The notes under the pieces: generated by a model | Told to the model about the DNA's origin: nothing | What the model saw: only the letters and a program-made list of their open reading frames with translations | The model's database searches: none | Shown: positions 24,404-36,800 of the stretch, piece by piece | Layout of the letters: each line of letters starts with the position of its first letter | Position numbering within the stretch: the stretch's first letter is position 1 | Program-made: the position numbers and the translations under genes | Source of the DNA: Irineochytrium annulatum | Taxonomy: Eukaryota > Chytridiomycota > Chytridiomycetes > Chytridiales > Chytridiaceae | Direction of reading: 5' to 3' | Assembly: GCA_027600665.1 (NCBI GenBank) | Contig: JADGJL010000020.1 | Coordinates: 18,715 to 82,714, forward strand | DNA length: 64,000 nucleotides

Positions 24404-26815
24404 TCACGCGGCGTCACGCACTTCCGCAAATACACTGCCAACGGCGTTGGCTCCATCATGAAAACATGCTTTCAACACAGCCATAGCGGTGGCAACGGCT
24501 AAATAATACATAAATTATAAGACGCGCCTACAAACCGACTCACCTTTCCTATCTGTTTTTGAAAGGAAGCTGACCAGCAGAGATATCCTGGACGCTTTGG
24601 AAATCCAGGTAAAGTAATCTAGCGCGACTTCCGGATGATCTTACCACGAACAAAGTGAGTCGTAACTCACAGGAAATTAAGCCATACCGGCGGTCAAGTC
24701 GCACACCACCCGAAGCACTTCCGAGAACAAATCTGCAGAGCTAAGGTTGCCGATGAATTTTGACAGTTGCTCTGGGGGTGTTCGCAGTATAAATTGGGTC
24801 CGCAAGGCTTTATCAAGCCTGCAAGATCTCCACTCACTCTCAAAATCGTACGACGTCTTCGTACTTTTCAGCTGGAGCGCCATTTTAGTGAGGAGAATAT
24901 AAAACTTCGCTAACCATTCCGCAGTCCACTATAGGCTTAAGTTTCAAAGCTTGCCGCTTAACTTGTTTACCGCCAGCGCCTTCCTCTCCTCCGTCCGCCT
25001 TCACTTCCGTGCTTTGCACGTGCGGTGCGTCAGCCTCATCGGCAGGCACACTGGGGTTCAAAGCCAGTCCCACCGGTGCCGGAGGGTCAGCTCTTATTGA
25101 CTTTGGTGACAGCCGCTCCCTGATCTCGATAATACCCTCATGCGCTCGATCTCCAGCAAAGCCACCCGGGTTGCCTCCGCTCCCTCGTGGAATCAACACT
25201 TGATAATCTGGCAAGCGTCTGTCTACAGGGGCACTCGAAAAATGTGCGCCGGAAGCGTATGCAGGCATTTTCCCCTTCAAATGGAAAGGAATGCGGAGTT
25301 CTGCCGAATCATCAGCCTCCGATTCCGAATCACCGTCCACCTCTAGTATTTTGACTTTTGTTCCTTGCTTGCGGGTTGATGGGGGTTCTGTGAGGTGCGA
25401 GCCATCTGCCTTTTCGGTGGCCCGGCTGAGCAGTGCTTTCGATTCCGCGTCTGAAGGGTCGAGGTCTGTCGCCGCTTTCACGTCGCTCCCCTCATCCGCG
25501 TCTGCTTCAACTATTTTCAATTTTGTCCCTTGGGTACGAGTCGACGAGAGTTCCGTGATGTGAAGGCTCTCCACCATTTCGGTCGCCTGACTGAGTAGTG
25601 CCGTCGCCTCCTTGTCTGAAGGGTCGAGGTCTACTGCCGCCTTCGCGTCACTTATTGCCTCTATATACCGGCCGCGCTTAATTCGCGCAGCGGCACGGCG
25701 CAGATACGCTTTTAAGTTATAACTTGGGTCGTTTATAAGCAGGGCCTCTTTAGACAATGTAAGTGATGCGCAAAGTGAATAAAAAAGCGAGAACAAAAAA
25801 ATTCGACTTACCTCCAGCGTCTACCTCAGCCTTCTCGAATTGATTTAGCTTCAAGTAAGCGAGGGACCTGTTCGCATACAAATTCGCAGCCTGCCGAAGT
25901 AGTAAACTCCTAGTGTAGAAGTCGACCTGCATAACAGATATTTTTTAGGGTCCAGTGACTAGGTATTTCCCACTTACAGCGTCTTGATAGTCCCCCGCTT
26001 TATAACATTCGTTTCCCTTGACTTTCTCCGCCTCGGCCAAGTAACATCTCTCCTCCAGCGGTAGAGTTCCCACATCCGGCATATTAACAGGGATTCGGGA
26101 GTTTTCCGGCGTGAAGGGAGATATCCGCGTCCTTCCAATCGCTTCATTCAAAGTGGACTCCGCATCAAGCTTGTTCAATTCCTCCTCGACACTGAATTTA
26201 TCCCATGTTTTGTAATCGCGTGGGACTGAACTCTTCACCGTCTTTAACACGACGAGCGGTTTGTTTGCTGCTGCATCCTGAATAATTGCCGCCTGCTTCT
26301 CCGCAGAAGGGGCGCAGACGGCATGCTCCGCGGAGAAGCGTATAGGAGGCAGTGGCCCATCAACCGAGAAGAACTCCTTTATTTTTAACTTGTCGTCTGT
26401 CCCCTTAACGCCGCGTTGCCAAGAACATATGTCCTCTCTCACATCAGGCGGTGGCACGGAGGTGATAGCGGGCGGTGGTCCGAGGAGGTTATTCCTACAT
26501 GCATTTAATGCCACACATCAGAACTGCAGTCCCTACCTTTCAAGCGCGCGGCTGTCCAAAGAATTTATACGGTCTTGAAATGCACTCTCCAAGTCGGGGT
26601 AAAGACCCTCCCTCCCGGACCTGTCCACATTAGCGGAGTCAGCGCTGATGAGTTTACTTGAGAATTCTGAGTAGATGGACGAGGTGTTTCACGTCGGTGC
26701 ATTTGCTGACAAAAGCGTAGTCCAAATGCGTCACATCGTACTCTAGCGAGTCCTCCCTTATCGCCGCATCTCCAATTGTGAGTGTGTTCGCTAGACCATT
26801 GAGCAGCGTGGTCAT
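24404..26815 (-). CDS. SPAG1/RPAP3-like TPR co-chaperone with RPAP3 C-terminal domain
   Basis: Probably an HSP90/HSP70 co-chaperone of the R2TP type, which in flagellated cells helps assemble dynein arms. The N-terminus (YDVTHLDYAFVSKCTDVKHL, LRILK; then GREGLYPDLESAFQDRI) is the SPAG1-type region. A TPR block follows: EAEKVKGNECYKAGDYQDAV, then YTRSLLLRQAANLYANRSLA, then SYNLKAYLRRAAARIKRGRY. A spacer holds a 54-residue tandem repeat. The C-terminal RPAP3 domain reads YDFESEWRSCRLDKA, RTPPEQLSKFIGNLSSADLF, then HPEVALDYFTWISKASRISL and AVATAMAVLKACFHDG, stop at 24404-24406. The last two exons (24631-24542 and 24502-24404, approximately) were added because they complete the domain in phase. 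Start ATG at 26815. Confidence 0.82.
25317..25643 (-). repeat. Tandem coding repeat of about 54 codons
   Basis: Inside the SPAG1/RPAP3-like gene, a segment beginning KAAVDLDPSDKEATALLSQA (25643-25482) is followed directly by a diverged copy beginning KAATDLDPSDAESKALLSRA (25478-25317). Both copies carry a later STR-x-QGTK-x-KI block and an acidic end. Only the first half (LDPSD...ALL) looks like the end of a TPR; the rest is a linker that has been duplicated with it. Confidence 0.85.
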
Positions 26816-26916
26816 TTTGTGTTTAAAACTCCGCACTCGTGGCACTCAAAAGCCACTCGCACTCATACGAAATATTGCGATATATTATTTACTTCCTGTG
26901 CTCTTCCCAGCACTTA

Positions 26917-29900
26917 TCACTGCTGTGCTTTCTTCAAAATGCGATTCCCTCGACCACCCAATTGCTGTGGGCGAGGGTACTGGCAATAACGATCTCGGAC
27001 GGAAGTAACTCGGAAAACACCTTCCTGCGATGTTGAAATGACGTACTGAGGAGCCTCAATGCCTGTCACCGTAAAGGTCTCGTCTGATCTTAAATTCTTT
27101 GCCGAGGGCTGAGGGCTCAACTCCGATCTCAAGTATGTGAAGCTAAACGGTGGCTCCCCTTTGAAATCAATCGCGATTGCCGCCTCGTCGCCTTTTCGCA
27201 CGTTAGTAACAACATTGATATCGGGAAGGTGTAAGTTACCTTCCCGAATGTCCTCAACAAGATCGTATCCACCATCCACAATAGCGCTCGGCAGGGTATG
27301 TATAACATGCGTTAAATTGGTGCGCGTGCAGCATTGCATTTTGTTGCAGATCTGCGTTACCGAAACGACTCCGGGATCCGAAGCATACAAGGTAAGCAGA
27401 GGATCAGAGATTAGTATCTCCTCCTGCTCCACTCCGTCGAACGTGTAATGAATGCGGAAGGGGGCGGTTCCCTGCATTGTGTAGGTTAAGATATCTCCGA
27501 TACACATATGCGTTGGGCTCGACGATGCAATTTTGGCCACGTCGGAGACCTGAACGACTTTCGAGCTTTCACTCGAATCGGGATCAAACACTGTCTCACA
27601 TCCGGTGGCATCGTGAACAAGAACCAACTTGATTTGATACTTCCCCGTTGTAACTAATGACGGAGGCCTATATTTCACAACGTGGTCCGTCAGGTTTGAC
27701 AGGCGGACAACGTCGCGCGGCTGGCTCTCATGCTTCATCTCCAAAATCAATTCGAAGGGAGGAACACCTTGCAAATTGAACTCTACATCCCCGTCTCCAT
27801 CCATTCCGAGACATTGAAATAGTTGATCCTGTCCGCTTGCGAACACTGCATTCGGCCTGCGCAAAACCGTCTGCTCAATAACGAGGGCATCTCCATGTTT
27901 CGATAAATCCACGTCCTTATAATTTCCGTCGGAAATGGATTGGAATGTGTACACGCGGTGACCATCACGCGTGGTATCAAGATTGAGCTTCGCTACCTTC
28001 GACGAGACCTTTTCTTCGATCTTCATCATTGTATCCCGCTGAAATATCGCCTGCCCTTCAATGTGATAAGAATATGACACGGAGAATGGCGGTTTCCCCG
28101 AAAGAAGCAGTTCAACGTGATCGTCTACACCCTCGCATACGTTCTTACGAATAAAAGTTAAGTTTTTGTGCCTTTCATACTCCGTAGTAGGTATTTCAAG
28201 TCGAGGTTTTGGAACAAGAGTGACTGCGTAGAGTAAGATATCGTCCATGCCCACGCGTTTACCTTCGCAAATATTAGGCTCTGCGATCGTGCCGGCGCAA
28301 TGGCTATCTTTCATCTCAAAAATTTCATATACGCCTGGTTTATCGACCTATTATATCGTGAGAACGCCATATATACGAAACCCCCAACTGTGATGAACAT
28401 TTTATCGTCCCCGCTGATTTCACGAACTCCGGAATCGCCAATTCTACCGTACTTCACATGATACGGCCGTCTTCCAGTTGCGGATACTGGGAGTTTGCTG
28501 GTGGAGCCTTCTAGCAACCGAACAGGGCGACGGCAGTCAAAACGGGCAGTGGGTCTGGTTGCCAAAACCTCGATTGTAACATCGGGTGTCTCCACCCTCC
28601 AACTGCAACCATTAGCATCGGTAATATCTTGCATCGTTCTTTTAGCGGCGATGTTACAGATGAGATAATACGAACCGATAAGATCCAAAATGTAGGTTCC
28701 CGGATTCTCAAGATGCGGTGTCGCAATACGAACTTGATCCTCCGTTATTCTCTTCCTGACAAACTGCTGCTTTGATGACTCGAACATCAGCTCATAACGG
28801 AGTGTCCACGGGCCACTTCCTGATAGAGCAACAAAGAGCTCAACCAAGTCTCCGGAGCAAGCAACGTAGCGATTGGGACCGTCAAAACGTGCATCTGATT
28901 GCGGATGGATGATTTGCGTGACCGTTACGTTATCTATAGCCACTCCGTCAATGTAGGTTGCATCCCCGACACGCTTAAACTCGTACAAATATGTCCCGGG
29001 GAGTGAGGGCTTAAAAGCAAGCGTGTCTCGAAGTTTGTCGATCGTCTTCCGCTCTCGACGCCTTTCACCTCCGTAAACCTCATCATATTCGAGCCAAAAC
29101 GGCGGCTCGCCGGTAAGCGACACATTCACCAAAGCACCGATGGCACCAACACAACTTTGCTCGATTGGTTGGGCGGAGACTGTGACTGACGGTGGCAACG
29201 TCACTTGAACTAGACATGTACTCGGCAGCTCAACACTGCCTTCACAAAACTCGTCCGTGACTGCGTTTAAGACGTAATATCCTGGGGTGTCGATGGGGAA
29301 ACTTGAGAATGACTTCGACACCTTTTGCACAAGTAGCTCATCGGCAACTTTTCCTTGCAAAAAGTCCTCCCGTGACTCCGACCGAGAAAAGTAGAGATCC
29401 CACGGGCCCGTTCCGTCGAAAGCGACATGTAACTCTGATCGGGATTCGTATCCGTCGCCACTTCGCATTTTGACGGAACCACAGTTGACGAAACGTGCCG
29501 TCGGACGTTTATGCGCTTCCACGACAAATTCCAGAGGTTCTGTATTTTCTTCAAATAAGGGGCGCTTCGTGTGTCCTCCGTACGAGATGGTGTTGTTGAT
29601 CCCGTCCTTCACCTCCACAATGCGAAGGCGGTATGGGCCTTCCGCCTCAAACCGCACCGTCGATAAAAGACTTTTGTGAACAGACCGTCCTTTCACCAGC
29701 ACCTCCTTCGTCCCACTCGCTTTCACATCTTTATCGTCACTGAGAGGGTGGTCCACAGCCGCCGAGGTAAGCTCGAAAATCTGCGATTCCTTTCCATCGA
29801 GCCGATAGTATTCGTAGACCACCGTCAGCGGCAGAGCACCAGTTGCGTCGATTGCCAAGTCGAAATCGGAATACACACATTTATGGATCAACCGTGTTTC

Positions 29901-30725
29901 TGACGGCAGGCTCCACTGTGCTGTCGGGCACACAACCACTTGCGCCCACGAATCTATAACGCGTCCGTCGGCGCCATTACTCTCAGATATTCGTTTGAGG
30001 CGATATAAGCCCGGTTCGTTAATGTTCGCATGATATGTTGCAACTCTTCTCCCAGAAACCTCGGCGGAGTTGGAAGGCGCGATGGTAGTAATATTTTCTA
30101 GCAGTCTAGACGGGCCATCATAGGGAAAATATTCGACGTCGATCCGCCATGGCGGTGTTCCTTTCACTAGTATGGGCACAAGTACCGGCGACGATGACCC
30201 CGGCTGTATGCAGAAAGACGACGAGTTTGGGTTCAACTTCGCCATCGTCGGCGGAAGGACATGGACCTCGTGCGATCCCAAGATGTGGGTTGAATTATCC
30301 AATGGCTCTGCTATTGATCAGCCGAAAATATGCGAACAAACGAATCATTACCGTACTGCGGAATGCCATCCCGCATCGGAGAAGCTTCCGGCGCGAACTC
30401 CGTCGGGCCATTCAAGTGCTGAAGAAGAGTAAGTACATCATGTGCAAATTGAGCCCACCTGCATCATGCCCATTATCCCCATGTTCACGAAACACACCGC
30501 GACCATAAGAAAAATCGTTATGAGCCATGTGAACGTCAACCTTGGCACCCGTAACAGTTTCAGGGCGACAAGGAAAACGATGTCCATCAGGCACCACATT
30601 GTTGCGTGGAAGCCATCGAGCGGGCCATTCCACATGGCATGCGTAGCGACATTGGACGACTTGATGGCCCATATGGCTGCATATGCCGCGCCGGCCAGCT
30701 GCCGTTGAGCGACGCCGTCGATCAT
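26917..30725 (-). CDS. POM152: Nuclear pore membrane glycoprotein POM152
   Basis: Transmembrane nucleoporin of the pore's lumenal ring. Four exons chain in phase: 30725-30459, 30418-30352, 30310-28389 and 28347-26917, giving 1228 aa (yeast about 1337). The N-terminus MIDGVAQRQLAGAAYAAIWA matches the family's 'D-x-x-QR' block and is followed by hydrophobic segments (MWCLMDIVFLVALKLLRV and LITIFLMVAVCFVNMGIMG). Next come ILGSHEVHVLPPTMAKLNP and many Ig-like repeats with the signature G-x-x-P(F/W)-x-(I/L)-x-(Y/F), for example GTGPWDLYFS, GEPPFWLEYDE, GSGPWTLRYE, GVPPFELILE and GTAPFRIHYTF. It ends RVTSVRDRYCQYPRP. The long exons have no internal breaks. The same strand carries RAV1 100 bases upstream. 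Confidence 0.93.
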
Positions 30726-30808
30726 CGCAAATGGCCTCGATGTGTCGGACTTCGCTGGCCGACCAAGCTTCCCCACAAGCCACACAAGTGACAGAGACTT
30801 TTATTCAT
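30722..30808 (-). promoter_or_regulatory. Upstream ORF overlapping the POM152 start (ATGA)
   Basis: A 28-codon open frame starts at the ATG at 30808-30806, in the interval between RAV1 and POM152, and its TGA stop (30724-30722) overlaps the POM152 ATG (30725-30723) as ATGA. It has no protein-family features. If transcribed in the POM152 mRNA it could lower or re-initiate translation of POM152; this is inference from layout only. Confidence 0.4.
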
Positions 30809-30824
30809 TGTCGGGTTACGTTTG

Positions 30825-33800
30825 CTATCTACCGCTACTGCTAGAACGCTGCAATAAACCGTCCGCCCCACATGTGATAACCCTTCCGTTATTCACGCTG
30901 ATATTCATCACACCGTAGTTTGACATGCCCGACTTCCCACCCTCCATTCTCGCTTTGTTGTAGGATATCTCCTCCAATGCATCCAAACTCCATACCTGCC
31001 GATCAAAATTACATATTAATTGCACATTATATCTCCTTTAACGTCACCTTAACGTCACCGCCTGTGGAACCGGACAGCAGGAGATCTCTTTCCGAGTCAA
31101 TCGCCAAAGCTTTTACTGTGTTGCCATTATGAGCAGAAATAGATGTCCGGATACTTTGCTGACGGATGTCGAACACCGCTACGATCACGATCAGAGGCGA
31201 TATTAAGTCGTAGTATACCTATGTCGCCCCGCTTAGTTCCGGTAATAACAACCTGATGCTTTTCCGAGAAAGCAATGGAATATGCGCCGCTCTCCATGAA
31301 GAACGATTTGACTCTTGACTTGGATAAGGGCAACAGTGTATCCCAAAGGCACACATTATTTCCATTTGTAGATATGCCAGCAGTCGCAAGCAAGCTGCCC
31401 GAGCCCATGAAGGCAAAATCGTTTGTCACTGCAGTGTTGCACTGAATTGCATGTGATGGCTTTATCGAGTGCTGGCTTGAATCGAATTTCCACAGATTAA
31501 GGATACCAGTGCTATCACTTGCCCCAAACTTCACACCAAACCGGTCAAACCGACATTTGGTGACCCTGCCAATACTATTTCCTTTGGTGTACGACAGCAG
31601 CTCCTTTTGTTGACCAAATTGATATAGGTTTACCACTGAATCGGTGCCAGCGACGTCTAATATGCGTGTGAGTATGGTAAAGGCAACGGGACATAGGTCA
31701 AGATCACTAACAATAGTTTAGCGATGGGTGGGGCTCTAGCCAGGTGACGCCAGCTAGCGTCCTTTTAATTTTGACCCCGGAGTCAAAATCGGGCAGCGCC
31801 GCTAAACACAGTAAGGTGATAAAAGAGCTCAAATTAACATACCGGGTGCCCTTAAATTGGTTATTGACCGCGTCAACGCTCTTTGCATGGAATCGTAGGA
31901 TAAATTGCGAGATATTGGCGTCGCTTTAAGAAGACTGGCAACATCTTCCTTCAGAGGTTTTATCGCAAAATCGTCCACCGATTCTCTGCGGTTTAAGGAT
32001 GCGCCTTTTGTCTGATCACGGGGTCAGCGCAAAAATGCGTTCCAGCTATTCACCTTTACATATGCCGTCGAGACAGAAGTGTCAATCTCTGCTATCTCGT
32101 CATGCGTCGCAATCGCTATGTAGTTCTCGTTCGATGGATCAACGGCAAAGGAGCTGATGATCTCATTGGCATTGTAAAGCAGTTCGTACATGTTAACAGC
32201 GACATCGGCTTCGGCATCTAACCCGTCGTCTCCAAGGCTATCGTCCGCTGCTATCTGTGGAGCACCCTCAGGCAAACCGACTGATTTAGGAGAGACATCA
32301 GTTTGCAATGTCACGCTGAAACTCTCGTTTTCGCGAACGAGTAACCAAGTTGCTTTTTGCCACCCTTCCGAAAGAAGCTTTAAAATCTTAGCTGTATGTT
32401 GAAGTCAGCAACAATAAAGTAACCCGGGGCATATCACGTACAAGAACGCAGGCCGGCACCGCCTTTCCATCTAATTTGAATTGTATCTTTCAGACGCAAG
32501 ATATACCCAGCAAGCTCCTTTAGCATAAATTCTGATATAGAATAGTGTGATTCCGGGCCACCGCCTTCTTTTAAATGTGTGACAAAGACGGAAAAATCCA
32601 GCGTAATGGCTTCTGCTGCGGCTATTCGTAAAAAAATTTCAGCGCAAGCGCCAAAATCAATGTCCACGTAATCCGTTCCTCTTTGTGGCTCATCCTCGTC
32701 CGAAGCATCTTCTGGCGCGTTATCCGTTGGCGGCTGGCAAGGTAAGAGAGACTCCGGCATCTTATACGTACATCAGTTTCCCTCCTCGTTATCAAATTCT
32801 CCACCAATGGTCTTAGCTCATGAGGTTTTAAACCGCCGGCGAACACAGAAAAAGCTTTATCCATCGCCTTAACAATGTGCCAGACTTGCAAGTAGTCAGT
32901 CATCTCGAGCGCGGCTATCATTATGATCATGAAAGCTGATGAGGCTAACTGCGACAAAACGCTTGTAGATACAGCTATGGAACTCTCCTGCCATCGCAAG
33001 ATAGATAGAAGCATTGATCTAGCCNNNNNNNNNNAAAAAAAAAAAAAAAAAAAAAAACGGTTAGGATTGCCCTCGAAAGCGATGGATACCGAGCGTAAGT
33101 GTCCAAGTGATTCCATTGAATAACGCTGTTCTTCTCAGAATTCGCAAATGCGAGTCGTACCATTCTATCGGAGGAGTCTAAAAGCAAAGAAGCGACTTCG
33201 CCAAAGCGTCGCTCAATTCGCTGGAGTTCTAGCAAAGAGGCGAGCTCGCTGCTTTCTTTCGCGCGATACATAAGAAGCAGTTCAATCACTTGAGGATCAA
33301 TTTGTAAAGCTTGGACAAAGTATTCCAGCCCTTTGTCCACCACCGAGACGTAGTTTTGCAGCACCGGATCATCATCAAAGGCATCGCGATTCCTTGCTGT
33401 CTCTGCCACAGATATATGCAACGAGTCCAACACGCGCATGGACAACACCCATTTGTAAAGAGTAAGTTTTCTATCAATCGCGAAAGACCGGACGGAGTCG
33501 CTATGCTGCTTGGCTGTAGACTCGCCGCCATCGACATTCACGGCCAAACCCTCGCCTTCGGTCAAAGAGCTGTGCTCAAGTTCGTCCATGTCAACATTGT
33601 CTTCAGGCTCGTCAAGTAGGAGCGACGCCTTGAATGCCTTATACTCGTCGTCCAAGGATGAGGTCGCATTTACGGTTGCTGGTTCACCCCAATCATACGA
33701 AGATGAGGGGTGTGTTTCACGGGGTTTCATCTCTCCGAAAACGTCGACCGTGCCAACCGGTCCAGAAGGTTTGCTCCAGTCAAAAGCTGCGGCGGTATCT

Positions 33801-36800
33801 GTCCGTGATTGTAACACCGTGCCGACCGGTCGAGACGGTTCACTCCAATCAAAGGCTGCAGCAGTATCATTTCCCAGTTTCGACACGTCTGTGAGACCCG
33901 TGAAGGGCGCAGACGCGGAGGTGACTTTGTCACTAACTCCATGGCTTGGTACAGCTCCATTCAAACCGTCTTCGAGCTTTCCCCATTCTGCTATCGATAA
34001 TTGCCCGTCTAGTGATGCGATAGATTCAAGAGAGGCGTAAACGTTTGGAGTCGCTCCGACGTTGGCCAGAGAGATTTTGCTGAGAATGTCTAGGGCTAAA
34101 GACGGGCATCCTATCTTCTCGTACGCTACCGAGCACGTAAAAATGAAGTCGTTCTCAACAGGGCCGTAGCTCGGAATTGAAATGCGCAGAGTCTTATAAG
34201 CAATTTTTAAATGCTCGAATAAGACCAATAAGGCGGGATCCGCTTCGTCTTTTATCTCCGCAACTGCAACCCCTGCGCCGAGGTCTTTCATCGGCATCTA
34301 GTACTAATTAGAACCGAAACCGATATGACGATACCAACGAGAGTTGACCCGATAGCCTTTTCAGGGCATTTCAACAAAGAAAACGCCATCGAGGAGGTCC
34401 ACCGATCTCCACGCAATAAAGACGCCGAAACGATGTGCGTATTCAACATCTCCTTCAAAGTGGAGCCGTCATCTCCTGCACACCGTTAGCTGGTATTTTT
34501 AAATTTACACACCCTCATACAAGCGACATAAAACAATAGCCAACTGAATGTCATTTAATTGCTTCAAACAAACGTTGACAGCATCTCGAAGCTTGTCACT
34601 GAGCAAGAAAAAGGCAACCGCGTACTCTGCAAAAAATTGCTGTAGTACTACGTCGATCACGTCTAACATCGTTACCATATCGTTGCTTCCCTAGGAGAGC
34701 GAAAGCGTTCTTCGCTGCGGCTTTTTGCCATCGGTCTTCAGTAAAATCATTCGCCAGAAATTTTAGCATGGCAGCTTGTTCAGGGTGTGAGTTTGCAAGC
34801 TTCCACAAACCCAAAAGAACGTTTTTTTTTCGTAGGAGCAAGTAAAAGAGAGAGCAATCAATTGGATCCTTATCATCCTTCGCCATGTAATGATTCCTTG
34901 CTATAACTTCAATTTGTCGTCGCTAGGCCTATAAAAAATCCTGCATTGGTGCCGTAAAGCTCTTACCAGAACTTCCGTATTCCTCAGCCAAAGCCCCATT
35001 CCCAACGATCGAGCATCCTTCCACAACGGTTTTCCGGCAAATGACTGAGCAACGAAATCTACCATAACATCCTGAGAACGGGATAAGAGCGTTGTTCCCT
35101 TTCATTGTTAAACCTGTGACTCGCTAAAAAAACCCCACGCTATATCTCGTGGACTTAATACCGTCGGTCTTAAAGCGGGAGGGAGCGTCTTCTGCGAAAC
35201 AAGGAAGAGTCGTGCAAAGAGAACGAATCGAGCACCGTTGTTGTCAAGTGACGTCTTTTGTTGTTCAACTTGGACGAGAGCTTCAACGATCGCGATTAGG
35301 CGCATTTGATCCGAGCTTGAAATGAACGGAAGAGATATTTTTGTCAGCAGGTCAGTCAATCCCCCAGCTTGATGCTCATTAAAATCTGCGTTATTGCTGG
35401 CAATCTAGTTATTAAATTTTCAGAAGCGCGCGTGCTAACTTTTCGCTCGTGCTCCCGTCAAAAAGACTCTCATAGTTCCCTTGGACGACTTCCCCTTGCG
35501 GCTGAAAGTCGAATAAACCACTGGACGCATATCGTTTGGTACCTTATTTGCAAAAATCCAAAATACTGACGGCACCGCCCTTACAGACCTGTGCAAATCC
35601 GCCATCTTGGACATATATCGATACAAGTTCGAAAGAACAAACTTCACAATGTCTAATCGACCTATTTCCCGCGTCAGTTTTAAAAATGCTTATCGCCTTC
35701 ATACTCCAGAGCATATAATGTGTTAGGAGCAGAGGATGGTAATCAGGAAGACGAATCTCCGGCTTAGAGTTGGATACGATAAGCGCAAGATCTTAAGCCA
35801 CCTATTAACAGACACTTTAAAAAACATTTTACCATAAAGCGTAAATCCTTGACGAGAAGCAACAAGGAGGGATCCGCTTGGCATCCATGAGACAGTAACA
35901 TGATCTTCCGGCCTTGGTATATGAGCACCCGCCCGGCGGTTAAACGACTAACCCTTCAAGACGGTGTTCCCATGTAAGGTGTACGTTTGAAGTATCCGAC
36001 GAAGTTGTTAGCCTCCACTCGCTGTAGACCTTCACGCCGAGACACGTGGCAACTACGATGAACATGCGGCCATCGAAAGTAATCATCGTATCGACTGAGA
36101 GAATGGGGACGCTGTAGCAGGTTAAATAAATGTGAGGAGAATGAGTATGTACGGTTCATTGATCGCCATTTCTTTCGTCATCTGCGAATGCAAAGACATA
36201 GATCCCCAGAGTACCAACTCGGAGCATTGATTGGCCTGATCAGTTGTGACTGAACAAATGTTAACTCCGGCAGCATTGCTAGCATCAACCTGATATAACC
36301 TTCCCCATTGCGCTGTATGCAACCTGATCAGGTAGCGTGGTGAGTGAAAACTTGTCCACACGGTGCCATTGGCCATCAAATGGGCTTTTCATGTTCCAGA
36401 AGCCAACTGTCTTATCAGCAGCAATTGTCATGAAGAAGTGCGATTCTTTCGATAGTATAGGGAACTGCCTATTGAATGGCGCGGTCGTACATACAAGCTT
36501 TAAATCCTGCCCCCCTGTATCAAGTTCAGATGCCCCTACGAAAGTGGATGATACGAAGCTGGCACCTATACGAAGTTAGCAACCTTGGAAAATTACACGA
36601 CCACTACCGTTAAAAAGGATTGTCCACGATGATACTGTGTGGTCGCCGCGTGGTAGCGCGACCACGGCATAACTTCGCATATCCGGTTCTTCCTCTGTCC
36701 TTGGGAGGCTGAAGACTTCCAAATATTCAAACTCATTCGTTCCAGCCAACTCTGTTAAAATAGTCGCCGTTTGACATCCAGTATCGCTAGCGGCATACAA

